Part shown: positions 26,203 to 35,367 of the stretch, one piece after another | Numbering within the stretch: position 1 is the first letter of the stretch | Layout of the letters: each line of letters begins with the position of its first letter | Origin: Aquimarina megaterium XH134 | GTDB taxonomy: Bacteria > Bacteroidota > Bacteroidia > Flavobacteriales > Flavobacteriaceae | Assembly: GCF_000520975.1 (NCBI RefSeq) | Contig: NZ_JACB01000017.1 | Coordinates: 90,284 to 154,283, forward strand | DNA length: 64,000 nucleotides | Direction of reading: 5' to 3' | Translations under genes and position numbers: made by a program | Notes under the pieces: model-generated | The model's input: only the letters and a program-made list of their open reading frames with translations | Databases searched by the model: none | What the model was told of the DNA's origin: nothing

Positions 26203-27186
26203 TTATTTCGGTGAATCGATTCCTTCACTAATTCTCCAATCAATTAGTTTTTGTAATCCTTCTCTTAACGAATATTTGTATTTGAAATTGATTTCTTTCT
26301 CTGCTCTTTGACGAGAACCTATTCTATTTTGAACCAACGCTCTAGAATCATCTTCTGAATACGGCACATATTTAACCTTTAAAGAAGATTTTTTTAAATC
26401 TAAAATGGTATCACAAAGTTCTTTAATTGATGTTTGAACTTCGGTCCCAACGTTGTAATTACCTATTTTAATGTCTGATTCTAAAGCTGCCACATTGGCT
26501 CTTGCTACGTCCTCAACGTATATAAAATCGTAAGCTTGACTACCATCTCCGTTTATCACAGGTTGTTCTCCTGCTTCAATTTTATTTAACATAATAGGTA
26601 CCACACCACTATAAACAGCGTGCTGATCCTGACCGGGACCGTATACGTTCATATATCTTAATCCAACTACCTCTAATCCATATCGATCGTTAAAAGCTGT
26701 GGCCATTGCTTCACCTGCAATTTTGGTAGCACCATAAAAGTTTTTATTATTGAATGGGTGTGATTCGGTCATTGGAACTTCAATAGCATCGCCATATACT
26801 GAGGCAGAAGAAGAAGAAACCAATTTCTTAATTTTATTTTTTACACACGCTTCTAAAACATTAAAGGTTCCCGCCACATTAACGTCAAATGCGGTTCTTG
26901 GATAATCTTTACAGTGCAATAACCACATAGCTGCCAAATGAAATACATAATCCATACCTTGCATTGCGGTATCCAGAATATCAATTTCTCTTACATCGCC
27001 ACCAAAGGGATATATCGAACATCTAGGGTCTTTTATACTTTCTTTTATGTTTTCTTGTTTTCCGCGAGCGAAATTATCATAGATCACAACTTCTTTTACA
27101 TCATGTTTTAATAATTCACTTACTACAAATCCTCCGATAAATCCTGCTCCTCCGATTACTAATACCTTTGAATCCTTTAATTTCAT
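26203..27186 (-). CDS. NAD-dependent epimerase/dehydratase (extended SDR)
   Basis: A 327-residue extended SDR with GGAGFIGG (12 to 19) for NAD binding, the FHLAA strand, a Ser-rich SSSSASVYGD segment and the catalytic YGATK, then RYMNVYGPGQDQ. It resembles UDP-glucose 4-epimerase-like enzymes that act on UDP-sugars. In this place, beside WbpB and a DegT aminotransferase, it could be a C4 epimerase or dehydratase for the second amino sugar. Motifs do not distinguish these. The gene lies 12 bases after WbpB and three before lhgO. Confidence 0.82.
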   Translation of the reverse strand: MKLKDSKVLVIGGAGFIGGFVVSELLKHDVKEVVIYDNFARGKQENIKESIKDPRCSIYPFGGDVREIDILDTAMQGMDYVFHLAAMWLLHCKDYPRTAFDVNVAGTFNVLEACVKNKIKKLVSSSSASVYGDAIEVPMTESHPFNNKNFYGATKIAGEAMATAFNDRYGLEVVGLRYMNVYGPGQDQHAVYSGVVPIMLNKIEAGEQPVINGDGSQAYDFIYVEDVARANVAALESDIKIGNYNVGTEVQTSIKELCDTILDLKKSSLKVKYVPYSEDDSRALVQNRIGSRQRAEKEINFKYKYSLREGLQKLIDWRISEGIDSPK

Positions 27187-27198
27187 GTTTATGTTTTT

Positions 27199-28173
27199 TT
27201 ATTTATAGAGTTTTCCAAATGGATGTTTTGATAATTCCATTTTGGCAAAGGGGTGATACTCTCCCTTTATACCAATTGGTTTTTTATTTCTTATGTCATG
27301 TACTATTTCAATAGCTTGCCTTGCCTCATTTAAGCCGTAGCCTTTTCCGGCTATTATATCTTCATAAACTTTTGTGTGTAAATCTGTAAATCCGCCACTA
27401 AACTCAAGTTCTTCTCCTTCAATTGTTATCGATCTATATGTACGTTGATTTTTAGCTTTCATCTCTTCTGGAAGAATATCATAATTAATAGATAAAAACC
27501 AACGCACTCTTGCTCTTTCAAACTCTAAATAGCCCGATGCTCTATCATGAGTATGGACATGGACAGTATTGCTCTTAACATTTCCAAAAATCCAAGATAA
27601 CATATCGTAAAAGTGAACTCCAATATTTGTAGCTATGCCTCCAGACTTAGAAACATCACCTTTCCAAGAGGTATAATACCACCTTCCTCTAGATGTTAAA
27701 TAAGTAAGGTCAACATCAAAAATTTTATCTTTAGGTGCGGCATCAATCTTTTTCTTTAATTCGATGATACTTTTATGAACTCGCAACTGTAATATATTCC
27801 ATATTTTTTGTCCAGTTTCTTCTTCAACTCTTAGCAAAGCATCAATATTCCATGGGTTTAAAACTAAAGGTTTTTCGCAGATTGCATCAGCACCATGTCT
27901 GAGCGCAAACCGAATGTGCGCATCATGCAAATAGTTGGGTGTACATACACTTACATAATTTAGTTCCACATCCTTATAGCGAAGTTTTTCTATGTGTCTA
28001 TCAAAACGCTCAAACTCGACAAAAAAATCAGCATCTGGAAAATAGCTATCAATAATTCCAACACTATCAAATCTATCCAGAGCCACTATTAAATTATTGC
28101 CTGTATTTTTTATGGCCTTTAAGTGTCTCGGTGCAATATAACCTGAAGCACCTATCAGGGCAAAATTTTTCAT
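27199..28173 (-). CDS. wbpB: UDP-N-acetyl-2-amino-2-deoxyglucuronate 3-oxidase (WbpB/WlbA, Gfo/Idh/MocA family)
   Basis: A 324-residue Gfo/Idh/MocA oxidoreductase whose start MKNFALIGASGYIAPRH closely resembles P. aeruginosa WbpB as I remember it. EKP (100 to 102) is the catalytic lysine motif, and ATNIGVHFYDM with His188 belongs to the substrate pocket; TSRGRWYYTSWKGD and SGGFTDLH are further WbpB-like blocks. It oxidises C3 of UDP-GlcNAcA with tightly bound NAD. Known WbpB/WlbA enzymes regenerate NAD by reducing 2-oxoglutarate to 2-hydroxyglutarate. The gene overlaps the WbpE homologue by four bases (ATGA), matching the coupled action of the two enzymes. Confidence 0.93.
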   Translation of the reverse strand: MKNFALIGASGYIAPRHLKAIKNTGNNLIVALDRFDSVGIIDSYFPDADFFVEFERFDRHIEKLRYKDVELNYVSVCTPNYLHDAHIRFALRHGADAICEKPLVLNPWNIDALLRVEEETGQKIWNILQLRVHKSIIELKKKIDAAPKDKIFDVDLTYLTSRGRWYYTSWKGDVSKSGGIATNIGVHFYDMLSWIFGNVKSNTVHVHTHDRASGYLEFERARVRWFLSINYDILPEEMKAKNQRTYRSITIEGEELEFSGGFTDLHTKVYEDIIAGKGYGLNEARQAIEIVHDIRNKKPIGIKGEYHPFAKMELSKHPFGKLYK

Positions 28174-29270
28174 AATAAGTCTTTTAACACTGCTGTAATA
28201 TATTTAATCTCCTCAATTTTTAAATATGGGTTCATTGGTAAACTTAGAATCTGTTTCGAAACTCTTTCACTAACTAAAAAATCATTCTCCTTATAGCCCA
28301 AATATGAAAAACATTCTTGCAAATGTAATGGTTTAGGATAATGTACAGCAGTAGGAATACCCAGTTCTTTTAATTTTCTTTGAACTTCATCTCTATTCTC
28401 TACTTGTATCGAATATTGAGCCCATACAGAAGTATTATGCTCTTCAATAAATGGTACCTTAGTTTTACCTTCTAAAAATTCGTTATACATTCTAGCTACA
28501 TTCTGACGCCTTTCCACATCTCTATCGTAATGCTTAAGCTTCTCTAATAAAACAGCAGCCTGTAAAGTATCAAGTCGACCACCTATACCTATATATTTAT
28601 GAATATATCTTTGAGTTTGACCATGTATTCTAATACTACTTATTTTATTAGCCAGAATTTCATCATTTGTAAAAAGAGCTCCTCCATCACCAAAACAACC
28701 CAAAGGTTTTGCAGGGAAAAAGGAGGTGCATCCTATTGTAGAAAGATTGCAGCTTTTTTTATTTTTATATGTGGCTCCAAAACTTTGTGCAGCATCTTCA
28801 ATAACAGCCAAATCATACGTATTAGCTAATGCATTAAGTTCGTCCATGTCAGCAACTTGTCCGTAAAGTGACACAGGCATTATGGCTTTTGTTTTTGATG
28901 TAATTTTTTCTTCTACTAAGTTAACATCAATATTATAAGTGTTTTGATTAATATCAACAAATACCGGAACTGCTCCTAATAAAGCAATAGTTTCTGCAGT
29001 TGCTATAAACGTAAATGGAGTAGTAATGATCTCATCGCCAGGTTTAATATCTAGAGCCATCATTGCCAATAAAAGAGCATCTGTTCCAGATGAGCATGTA
29101 ATAGCAAACTTTGACTTCGTAAACTCTTGTAAGGCATTTTCTAGTTTAACAACTTCTTTTCCCATAATAAATCTTGAAGAAGAAACTACACTAGTCATTG
29201 CTTGATCAATAGCAGTTTTATGTTCTTGATAGGCTTTGGGTAAATTAGCAAAATCTATTTTCATCATCAT
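28170..29270 (-). CDS. wbpE: UDP-2-acetamido-3-keto-uronate aminotransferase (WbpE/WlbC)
   Basis: A 366-residue DegT-family PLP enzyme with the catalytic Lys188 in CTSFFPAKPLGCFGDGGA and the Asp in VIEDAAQSFGA. The NLSTIGCTSFFPAKPLG block and the LPMNPYL end are WbpE-like. It uses glutamate to aminate the 3-keto sugar made by WbpB, releasing 2-oxoglutarate, which WbpB then uses as its oxidant. Three consecutive ATGs (29270, 29267, 29264) could start it; the first overlaps the WbpD stop by one base. Flanked by WbpD and WbpB homologues, so assignment is strong. Confidence 0.92.
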   Translation of the reverse strand: MMMKIDFANLPKAYQEHKTAIDQAMTSVVSSSRFIMGKEVVKLENALQEFTKSKFAITCSSGTDALLLAMMALDIKPGDEIITTPFTFIATAETIALLGAVPVFVDINQNTYNIDVNLVEEKITSKTKAIMPVSLYGQVADMDELNALANTYDLAVIEDAAQSFGATYKNKKSCNLSTIGCTSFFPAKPLGCFGDGGALFTNDEILANKISSIRIHGQTQRYIHKYIGIGGRLDTLQAAVLLEKLKHYDRDVERRQNVARMYNEFLEGKTKVPFIEEHNTSVWAQYSIQVENRDEVQRKLKELGIPTAVHYPKPLHLQECFSYLGYKENDFLVSERVSKQILSLPMNPYLKIEEIKYITAVLKDLL

Positions 29271-29869
29271 TATTTAATCCTTTTTACCGTATTATCCTTT
29301 GGGTTAAATTCATATTCTTGATTGCTTTCTGGACAAACTGCTATATGATTCTTTTTAAAATTTAATCGATGACCATATTCACTAACCCAACCGATTTGTT
29401 TTGCAGGGTTTCCAACGATAAGCGCATATGGTTTAACCGTTTTTGTAACTACTGCACCCGCTCCTACTAGAGCATATTCTCCAATGTTATTCCCACATAC
29501 AATAGTGGCATTCGCTCCTATAGAAGCCCCTGTTTTCACAATTGTTTGGGCGTATTGTCCTCTTCTATTTACCGCACTTCTTGGATTGATAACATTTGTA
29601 AAAACCATAGATGGCCCCAAAAAAACATCATCTTCACATATAACACCTGTATATATCGATACATTATTTTGAACTTTAACATTTCTGCCCAACTTAACCC
29701 CAGGAGATACTACAACGTTTTGACCAATATTACATGACTCTCCAATTTCGCAATCCGTCATTATGTGCGAAAAATGCCAAATCTTAGTGCCAGATCTTAT
29801 TTTACAACCATTGTCGATCACAGCAGTTTCGTGCACAAAATAATCCATTTTATCATTTTTAATTTCCAT
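29270..29869 (-). CDS. wbpD: UDP-2-acetamido-3-amino-2,3-dideoxyglucuronate N-acetyltransferase (WbpD/WlbB)
   Basis: A beta-helix acetyltransferase of up to 199 residues. Hexapeptide repeats run from about residue 12 to 165; the [20 protein letters not shown] block and [12 protein letters not shown] are typical of WbpD/WlbB. It acetylates the 3-amino group to give UDP-GlcNAc(3NAc)A with acetyl-CoA. The ATG at 29869 overlaps the upstream epimerase gene by 11 bases; the ATG at 29848 (MDYFVH) aligns better with known WbpD starts, so the true start may be there. It completes the WbpB-WbpE-WbpD trio. Confidence 0.92.
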   Translation of the reverse strand: MEIKNDKMDYFVHETAVIDNGCKIRSGTKIWHFSHIMTDCEIGESCNIGQNVVVSPGVKLGRNVKVQNNVSIYTGVICEDDVFLGPSMVFTNVINPRSAVNRRGQYAQTIVKTGASIGANATIVCGNNIGEYALVGAGAVVTKTVKPYALIVGNPAKQIGWVSEYGHRLNFKKNHIAVCPESNQEYEFNPKDNTVKRIK

Positions 29870-30842
29870 AATTATTCCAATACCAATCTACAGCTTCTCT
29901 AATTCCTTCTTTAAAACTATATTGAGGTGAATAATGCAATAACTCCTTAGCTTTTGAAATATCTGCTAACGAATGTTTAACATCTCCTTTCCGCTCTGGA
30001 CCATTGACGATTTTTACCAGATTTATAGATTTATCATACTGAGATAGTAGGTCTTTTAAAATATCTACCATTCCATTTAAACTTGTATTCTCACCATATG
30101 CAACATTATATACCGTATTATTGGCTTTGTCATCAGCTAGTGCTGCTAGCTGATTTATCTGAATAACATTATCAATATAGGTAAAATCTCTAGAGTGCGA
30201 TCCATCACCATTTATGATAGGTGATTCTTTCTGCATCAAAAGACTTATGAATTTTGGAATTACCGCTGCATATGCCCCATTAGGATCTTGTTTTCTTCCA
30301 AAAACATTAAAATATCGTAGCCCTATTGTATTTATTTCATAAATATCTGAAAAAACCTTTGCATACAATTCATTTACATATTTTGTAACTGCATAGGGAG
30401 ATAGTGGAGAACCTATCTTATCTTCAACTTTTGGTAAACCAGGATGATCTCCGTAGGTAGATGAAGAAGCTGCGTAAACAAATTTTTTGACTTTTGCTTC
30501 TTCTGAAGACTTTAGCATATTAAGAAACCCAGATACATTAACTTCATTAGATGTCAAGGGGTCATTAATAGATCTTGGAACAGAACCTAAAGCTGCTTGA
30601 TGTAAAACATAATCGCAGCCTGTGACTGCTTTTTTACATGTTTTATAATCTCGGATGTCTCCTTCTATAAGCTTAAATGATTTGTGCTTATCAAACTCTA
30701 TAATATTTTCCCTTTTTCCTGTTGAAAAGTTATCTAAACAAACAACTTCGTTATCCTGCTTTAATAACCTTTCTAATAAATTAGAACCTATAAAGCCAGC
30801 TCCTCCTGTTACTAAAACCCTTGAATTTTTTATTTTAGACAT
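29859..30842 (-). CDS. UDP-N-acetylglucosamine 4-epimerase-like SDR (WbpP/TviC type)
   Basis: A 327-residue extended [12 protein letters not shown] binds [15 protein letters not shown] and the catalytic [12 protein letters not shown] are typical of WbpP/TviC enzymes, followed by [21 protein letters not shown]. These interconvert UDP-GlcNAc(A) and UDP-GalNAc(A). The TviB/WbpO-like dehydrogenase gene is six bases upstream, the same pairing as in the Vi-antigen and O6 O-antigen pathways, so UDP-GalNAcA is a likely product. Direction of action cannot be read from sequence. Confidence 0.88.
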   Translation of the reverse strand: MSKIKNSRVLVTGGAGFIGSNLLERLLKQDNEVVCLDNFSTGKRENIIEFDKHKSFKLIEGDIRDYKTCKKAVTGCDYVLHQAALGSVPRSINDPLTSNEVNVSGFLNMLKSSEEAKVKKFVYAASSSTYGDHPGLPKVEDKIGSPLSPYAVTKYVNELYAKVFSDIYEINTIGLRYFNVFGRKQDPNGAYAAVIPKFISLLMQKESPIINGDGSHSRDFTYIDNVIQINQLAALADDKANNTVYNVAYGENTSLNGMVDILKDLLSQYDKSINLVKIVNGPERKGDVKHSLADISKAKELLHYSPQYSFKEGIREAVDWYWNNYGN

Positions 30843-30848
30843 TGCTTA

Positions 30849-32138
30849 TTATAATCTTTTATCTATCAAATTTTGGTTTAAATTACCTTTAACATCATAT
30901 ACGACAGAATTAGAGCTTTTCTTTATGTTGTTTAATTCTAGTTGCAAAAATTCTTTATGCGAAACTGTATGAACAATTGCATCATATGACTTCATTTTCA
31001 ATTCATTAATCAAATCAATATTATAAACCTCTTTTACTTCTTGGTTAGAAGCCCATGGGTCATAAATATCTACATTCATGTTAAACGTTTCTAAACTTCT
31101 ATATAGATCTATGGCCTTAGTATTTCTTATATCAGGACAATTTTCTTTAAATGTAATCCCAAGCATTAAAACTTTGGCACCTTTTATAGTAATCTCGTTT
31201 CTTACCATTAGTTTAAGAACCTCGGATGCAACGTATTCTCCCATGCCATCATTCAATCTTCTTCCAGCTAAAATAATTTCCGGATGATACCCTACTTCCT
31301 GTGCTTTTTGTGCTAAATAAAAAGGATCGACTCCTATACAATGTCCCCCAACTAATCCTGGTGTAAATGGTAGAAAATTCCATTTTGTACCTGCAGCTTC
31401 CAAAACATCATGAGTGTCAATATCTAATTTATTGAAAATTTTTGCCAGCTCATTTACGAATGCAATGTTAATATCTCTTTGCGCATTTTCAATTACTTTG
31501 GCTGCTTCTGCTACCTTAATTGAAGATGCCTTAAAAGTACCTGCTTCAATGATAGAAGCATACAATTCATCTATTTTTGAAGCTACTTCATGTGTTGAAC
31601 CTGAAGTGACTTTTTTAATTTTTGTAACAGTATGTTTTTTATCTCCTGGATTTATTCTCTCCGGAGAATACCCACAAAAGAAATCTTTGTTAAAATCTAA
31701 TTTACTTTCTTTTTCTAATACTGGAACGCACTCATCCTCTGTTACACCAGGATATACAGTTGATTCATATACAATAATGTCTCCTTTTTTTAAATACCCG
31801 CCTATCATCTTTGATGCTCTAATCAAAGGTGTTAAAATTGGACGATTATTTTTATCTACTGGTGTTGGGACTGTAACTATATAAATATTACTTTCTGCTA
31901 AATCATTTGTATCACTACTTAATGTTAAGCCTTTATTTTTAAGTTTAATTTGAAGAACTTCTTGCAAATCCTCATCCGTAACTTCTAGGGTATGATCGTA
32001 CCCAGATTGTAATTCTTTTACTCTATTCGTATCAATATCAAACCCTAAAACTTCATATTTTTTTGCAAACTCAACTGCCAATGGAAGACCTACATAGCCT
32101 AAACCTATTATTGCAATCTTATTTTGATCTAAATCCAT
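30849..32138 (-). CDS. UDP-N-acetylhexosamine 6-dehydrogenase (TviB/WbpO-like)
   Basis: A 429-residue UDP-glucose/GDP-mannose dehydrogenase family enzyme. The NAD loop is GLGYVGLP (17 to 24), followed by GFDIDTNRVKELQSGYDHTL, a segment characteristic of the TviB/WbpO/CapL branch. The active-site Cys is in GGHCIGVDPFYLA, and the C-terminal UDP domain has LGITFKENCPDIRNTK. It oxidises C6 of UDP-GlcNAc or UDP-GalNAc to the uronate in two NAD-dependent steps. It can supply both WbpB (UDP-GlcNAcA) and the WbpP-like epimerase (UDP-GalNAcA). It abuts wecC with no gap. Confidence 0.9.
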   Translation of the reverse strand: MDLDQNKIAIIGLGYVGLPLAVEFAKKYEVLGFDIDTNRVKELQSGYDHTLEVTDEDLQEVLQIKLKNKGLTLSSDTNDLAESNIYIVTVPTPVDKNNRPILTPLIRASKMIGGYLKKGDIIVYESTVYPGVTEDECVPVLEKESKLDFNKDFFCGYSPERINPGDKKHTVTKIKKVTSGSTHEVASKIDELYASIIEAGTFKASSIKVAEAAKVIENAQRDINIAFVNELAKIFNKLDIDTHDVLEAAGTKWNFLPFTPGLVGGHCIGVDPFYLAQKAQEVGYHPEIILAGRRLNDGMGEYVASEVLKLMVRNEITIKGAKVLMLGITFKENCPDIRNTKAIDLYRSLETFNMNVDIYDPWASNQEVKEVYNIDLINELKMKSYDAIVHTVSHKEFLQLELNNIKKSSNSVVYDVKGNLNQNLIDKRL

Positions 32139-33359
32139 TTATTTTTCTTTAATGATTCCACAAAAGTCTAATATTTTTTTATCTTTTGTTATATCTAAGT
32201 TTTTAAACTCTTCATGTGCTACCAAAAACACTATAATATCTGATTTTTCAATAGCTTCTAAATAATTAGTAAGCTTAAATACCGTATGGCTTTCTATATT
32301 TGGTTCTACTATATAATACTCTTCATTATTAGCATTTTGTAATACTTTCTGTGCAATGTATTTGGCTGGAGATTCTCTTAAATCATCTATGTTTGGTTTG
32401 AATGCTAATCCCATTAAAGCTATACTTGGTTTTCTTCCATATTGTAATTCAAACTCAAGTTTAGCAGTTTGTACTTTCTCTGCGCACCAAAAAGATTTGT
32501 AATTATTTATTTCACGAGCTTTACCTATTATTTGCGATTCCATCGGATAATCTGCAACTATAAAATAAGGGTCTACCGCTATACAATGACCGCCGACACC
32601 ACAACCAGGTTGCAAAATATTAACTCTTGGATGCTTATTCGCTAAACTTATCAATTCCCATACATTAATATTTGCTTTATCACAAATAAGAGATAATTCG
32701 TTGGCAAATGCAATCTGAACATCTCGAGAAGAATTCTCAACTAACTTGCACATTTCTGCCGTTCTTGCATTAGTTTTATGTAAACTACCTTTAATAAATT
32801 CTTTGTAAAAATTTACCGCTTTATCTGTTGATTTATCATCAATACCTCCAATAACTCTATCATTATGTATTAACTCATACATAACATTACCAGGTAATAC
32901 ACGCTCAGGGCAATATGCAATATTTAATTTCCCTTCCAGATCAGGACGTTCTGAATAAATTAATTCCATCATCTTCTCTGTCGTTCCAACAGGAGAAGTA
33001 GACTCAATAATGTACAGGTCACCTTTTTTCAGCAAAGGAATTATTGCAAGTGTAGCAGCTTCTACAAATGAAATATCAGGTTCATTTTTACCCTTAAAAG
33101 GAGTAGGAACCACAATTAAATAAACATCTGCTTTTACTGGTTTTGTATCAGCTTTTAGATATCCATGTGTTACAGCTTCCAAAACTGCTTTATCCAACTC
33201 AGGTTCGACAATATGAACTTCTCCTTTATTAATAGTTTCTACTACCTTTGGGTTGATATCAACTCCATGAACATGCACGTTATTTTGAGCTATTAAGGCT
33301 GCCGTTGGGAGTCCAATATAACCCAAACCAACCATAACAACACTTGGCTTATTTTCCAT
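32139..33359 (-). CDS. wecC: UDP-N-acetyl-D-mannosamine dehydrogenase
   Basis: I use the ATG at 33359 (MENKPSVVMVGLGYIG), two bases after the wecB stop; a longer frame would extend 13 codons into wecB without similarity. About 406 residues with GLGYIGLPTA for NAD, GCGVGGHCIAVDP with the catalytic Cys, and the C-terminal GLAFKPNIDDLRESPA. It is the WecC/EpsD branch, converting UDP-ManNAc to UDP-ManNAcA. Adjacent wecB provides its substrate. It is a different subfamily from the TviB/WbpO-like paralogue just downstream. Confidence 0.92.
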   Translation of the reverse strand: MENKPSVVMVGLGYIGLPTAALIAQNNVHVHGVDINPKVVETINKGEVHIVEPELDKAVLEAVTHGYLKADTKPVKADVYLIVVPTPFKGKNEPDISFVEAATLAIIPLLKKGDLYIIESTSPVGTTEKMMELIYSERPDLEGKLNIAYCPERVLPGNVMYELIHNDRVIGGIDDKSTDKAVNFYKEFIKGSLHKTNARTAEMCKLVENSSRDVQIAFANELSLICDKANINVWELISLANKHPRVNILQPGCGVGGHCIAVDPYFIVADYPMESQIIGKAREINNYKSFWCAEKVQTAKLEFELQYGRKPSIALMGLAFKPNIDDLRESPAKYIAQKVLQNANNEEYYIVEPNIESHTVFKLTNYLEAIEKSDIIVFLVAHEEFKNLDITKDKKILDFCGIIKEK

Positions 33360-33361
33360 TT

Positions 33362-34486
33362 TTAGTTTTTTGATATATAACTTACTATTCTTTGGCAAGC
33401 TTTTCCATCTCCGTATGGGTTATGAAGTTTACTCATGTTTTGATAAGCTACTTCGTCTTTCAAAAGTTTATTTGCTTTAGAAATTATCCGGTCTTTATTT
33501 GTTCCGACTAAAATTACTGTTCCGGCATCCACAGCCTCAGGTCGTTCTGTTGTATCTCTCATTACTAAAACAGGTTTTCCCAAACTTGGTGCTTCTTCTT
33601 GCACTCCTCCACTATCAGTAATAATTAAATAAGATTGATTCATCAGCCATACAAAAGCTGGATAAGAAAGAGGTGAAATTAATTCGATATTATCGATGTT
33701 GTCTAAAAGCTTATATACGGGTTTCTGAACATTTGGATTTAAATGTACCGGATAAATAATTTGAGTATCAGGGTTATCCTTTGCTATTTGTTTTAAAGCT
33801 TCACAAATATTTATAAAACCTTGACCGTGATTTTCTCTTCTATGCCCTGTAACTAAAATTAATCTTTTATCTATATCAACAACTTTTTTAAGCTGTTCTA
33901 TCTCTTTATCTTCAAATTTACTGTCATTAACCTTTTCAACACTAAATTTTAATGCGTCTATAACCGTATTTCCTGTTATCAATATAGAATCTAAAGATTT
34001 ACTCTCATTAACAAGGTTTTGTTTTGACGTCTCAGTAGGTGAAAAATGAATATTAGATACAATTCCTGTTACGCATCTATTCATTTCTTCAGGAAACGGA
34101 GATTTCATATTGAATGTTCTTAATCCCGCCTCGACATGGCAAACTGTAGCTCCAGAATAAAAGGCTGCTATACTTGAAGCCATAGTAGTTGTGGTATCTC
34201 CATGTATATATACATAATCAGGTTGAAACTCTTCAAGAATTGATTTTAAACCGATAATAATATCTGCAGTAAGTGTATATAAATTTTGATCAGGTTTCAT
34301 TAAATTCAGATCATAATCAGGATTTATATCGAAAAAAGATAATACCTGATCCAACATTTCTCGATGCTGCGCTGTGATACAAACTTTAGTTATAAAATTA
34401 TCTGGGTGTTTTTGGAATTCTTTTACCAATGGTGCCATTTTGATAGCTTCAGGTCTTGTCCCAAAAACAATTAGGTTTTTTTTCAT
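33362..34486 (-). CDS. wecB: UDP-N-acetylglucosamine 2-epimerase (non-hydrolysing)
   Basis: The ATG at 34486 overlaps the rfbD stop by four bases (ATGA) and gives the family start MKKNLIVFGTRPEAIKMAPL; upstream codons in frame lie inside rfbD. About 374 residues, the WecB norm. TAQHREMLDQVL, HGDTTTTMA, HVEAGLRT, GHRRENHG and SDSGGVQEEAP are the substrate and allosteric site blocks. It makes UDP-ManNAc for WecC. There is no separate WbpI-type epimerase, so it could also epimerise the Wbp diacetamido uronate; that is speculative. Confidence 0.94.
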   Translation of the reverse strand: MKKNLIVFGTRPEAIKMAPLVKEFQKHPDNFITKVCITAQHREMLDQVLSFFDINPDYDLNLMKPDQNLYTLTADIIIGLKSILEEFQPDYVYIHGDTTTTMASSIAAFYSGATVCHVEAGLRTFNMKSPFPEEMNRCVTGIVSNIHFSPTETSKQNLVNESKSLDSILITGNTVIDALKFSVEKVNDSKFEDKEIEQLKKVVDIDKRLILVTGHRRENHGQGFINICEALKQIAKDNPDTQIIYPVHLNPNVQKPVYKLLDNIDNIELISPLSYPAFVWLMNQSYLIITDSGGVQEEAPSLGKPVLVMRDTTERPEAVDAGTVILVGTNKDRIISKANKLLKDEVAYQNMSKLHNPYGDGKACQRIVSYISKN

Positions 34487-35355
34487 TGAATAATTGAGTG
34501 TAAATTTTTTAATGAATTTTTCCAATTCAAAATTTTGAATTGGAAAGAATCAATACATTTTTCTTTACTTAAAACACTATACTTAGGTCTTTGTGCAAAA
34601 GTATGGTAATTATCTATTCTTTTAAGCATTATATCATCAAGTTTACCCGAAACCTTAAGAATTTCTTGGCAAAAGTCATACCAAGTCGCTGCACCTAGGT
34701 TACTAAAATGATAGAGGCCATATTTTTGATTATCATCTAAAATTAAGTCAAGAATAAACTTTGCAAGATCATTTGCATTTGTTGGGGTACCCGTTTCTGA
34801 AGTTGTAATGGTTAACTCTTGTTCCGTTTCAGATTTTTTTAAAATGGTTTTAAAAAAATTATGACCAAATTCTGAATACAACCAAGAGGTTCTAATAATA
34901 AAATATTTTTCAAATACTTGTTCAATATACTGTTCTCCAGCTAATTTTGATTTTCCGTACTCATTAATGGGATTTGGCTTATCTTCTTCGACATAAGGAG
35001 TTTTTTTAGCCCCATCAAAAACATAATCGGTAGATGTATGTATAAGTGTGATATTATATTCTTTGCAGGCTTGTACCAAGTTTAGTACTCCGGTTGCATT
35101 AACCAAAAAAGCTTTTTCTGGTTCTTTCTCTGCTTGCTCTACGTTGGTATATGCAGCACAATTCACTACAAAATTGAATGACTTATTCTTAAAAAAATGT
35201 TGTACCTCTTCATTTTTTGTGATATCTAAGACTTCAGAACTGGCAAAATACAATTGTAATTCAGGATAGTTTTTCTTAATTTTTTCTATACATTGTCCCA
35301 ATTGACCTTTTGATCCTACAATCAAGACACTTTTCCTTTTCAATGATTCTTTCAT
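34483..35355 (-). CDS. rfbD: dTDP-4-dehydrorhamnose reductase
   Basis: A 290-residue RmlD family enzyme. GSKGQLGQ (14 to 21) is the NADPH loop, NCAAYTNVEQAE and STDYVFDG are family hallmarks, YGKSKLAGE holds the catalytic Tyr/Lys, and IIRTSWLYSEFG follows. It performs the last step to dTDP-L-rhamnose. It is separated from rfbBAC by a Wzz-like gene and about 340 non-coding bases, an uncommon split of the rml set. Its stop overlaps the wecB start. Confidence 0.94.
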   Translation of the reverse strand: MKESLKRKSVLIVGSKGQLGQCIEKIKKNYPELQLYFASSEVLDITKNEEVQHFFKNKSFNFVVNCAAYTNVEQAEKEPEKAFLVNATGVLNLVQACKEYNITLIHTSTDYVFDGAKKTPYVEEDKPNPINEYGKSKLAGEQYIEQVFEKYFIIRTSWLYSEFGHNFFKTILKKSETEQELTITTSETGTPTNANDLAKFILDLILDDNQKYGLYHFSNLGAATWYDFCQEILKVSGKLDDIMLKRIDNYHTFAQRPKYSVLSKEKCIDSFQFKILNWKNSLKNLHSIIQ

Positions 35356-35367
35356 TTATGAATTTAC

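Noticed and set aside
31414..31884. 156-codon frame on the plus strand opposite the TviB/WbpO-like gene
   Set aside because: It is antisense to a well-conserved dehydrogenase and has no recognisable domain.
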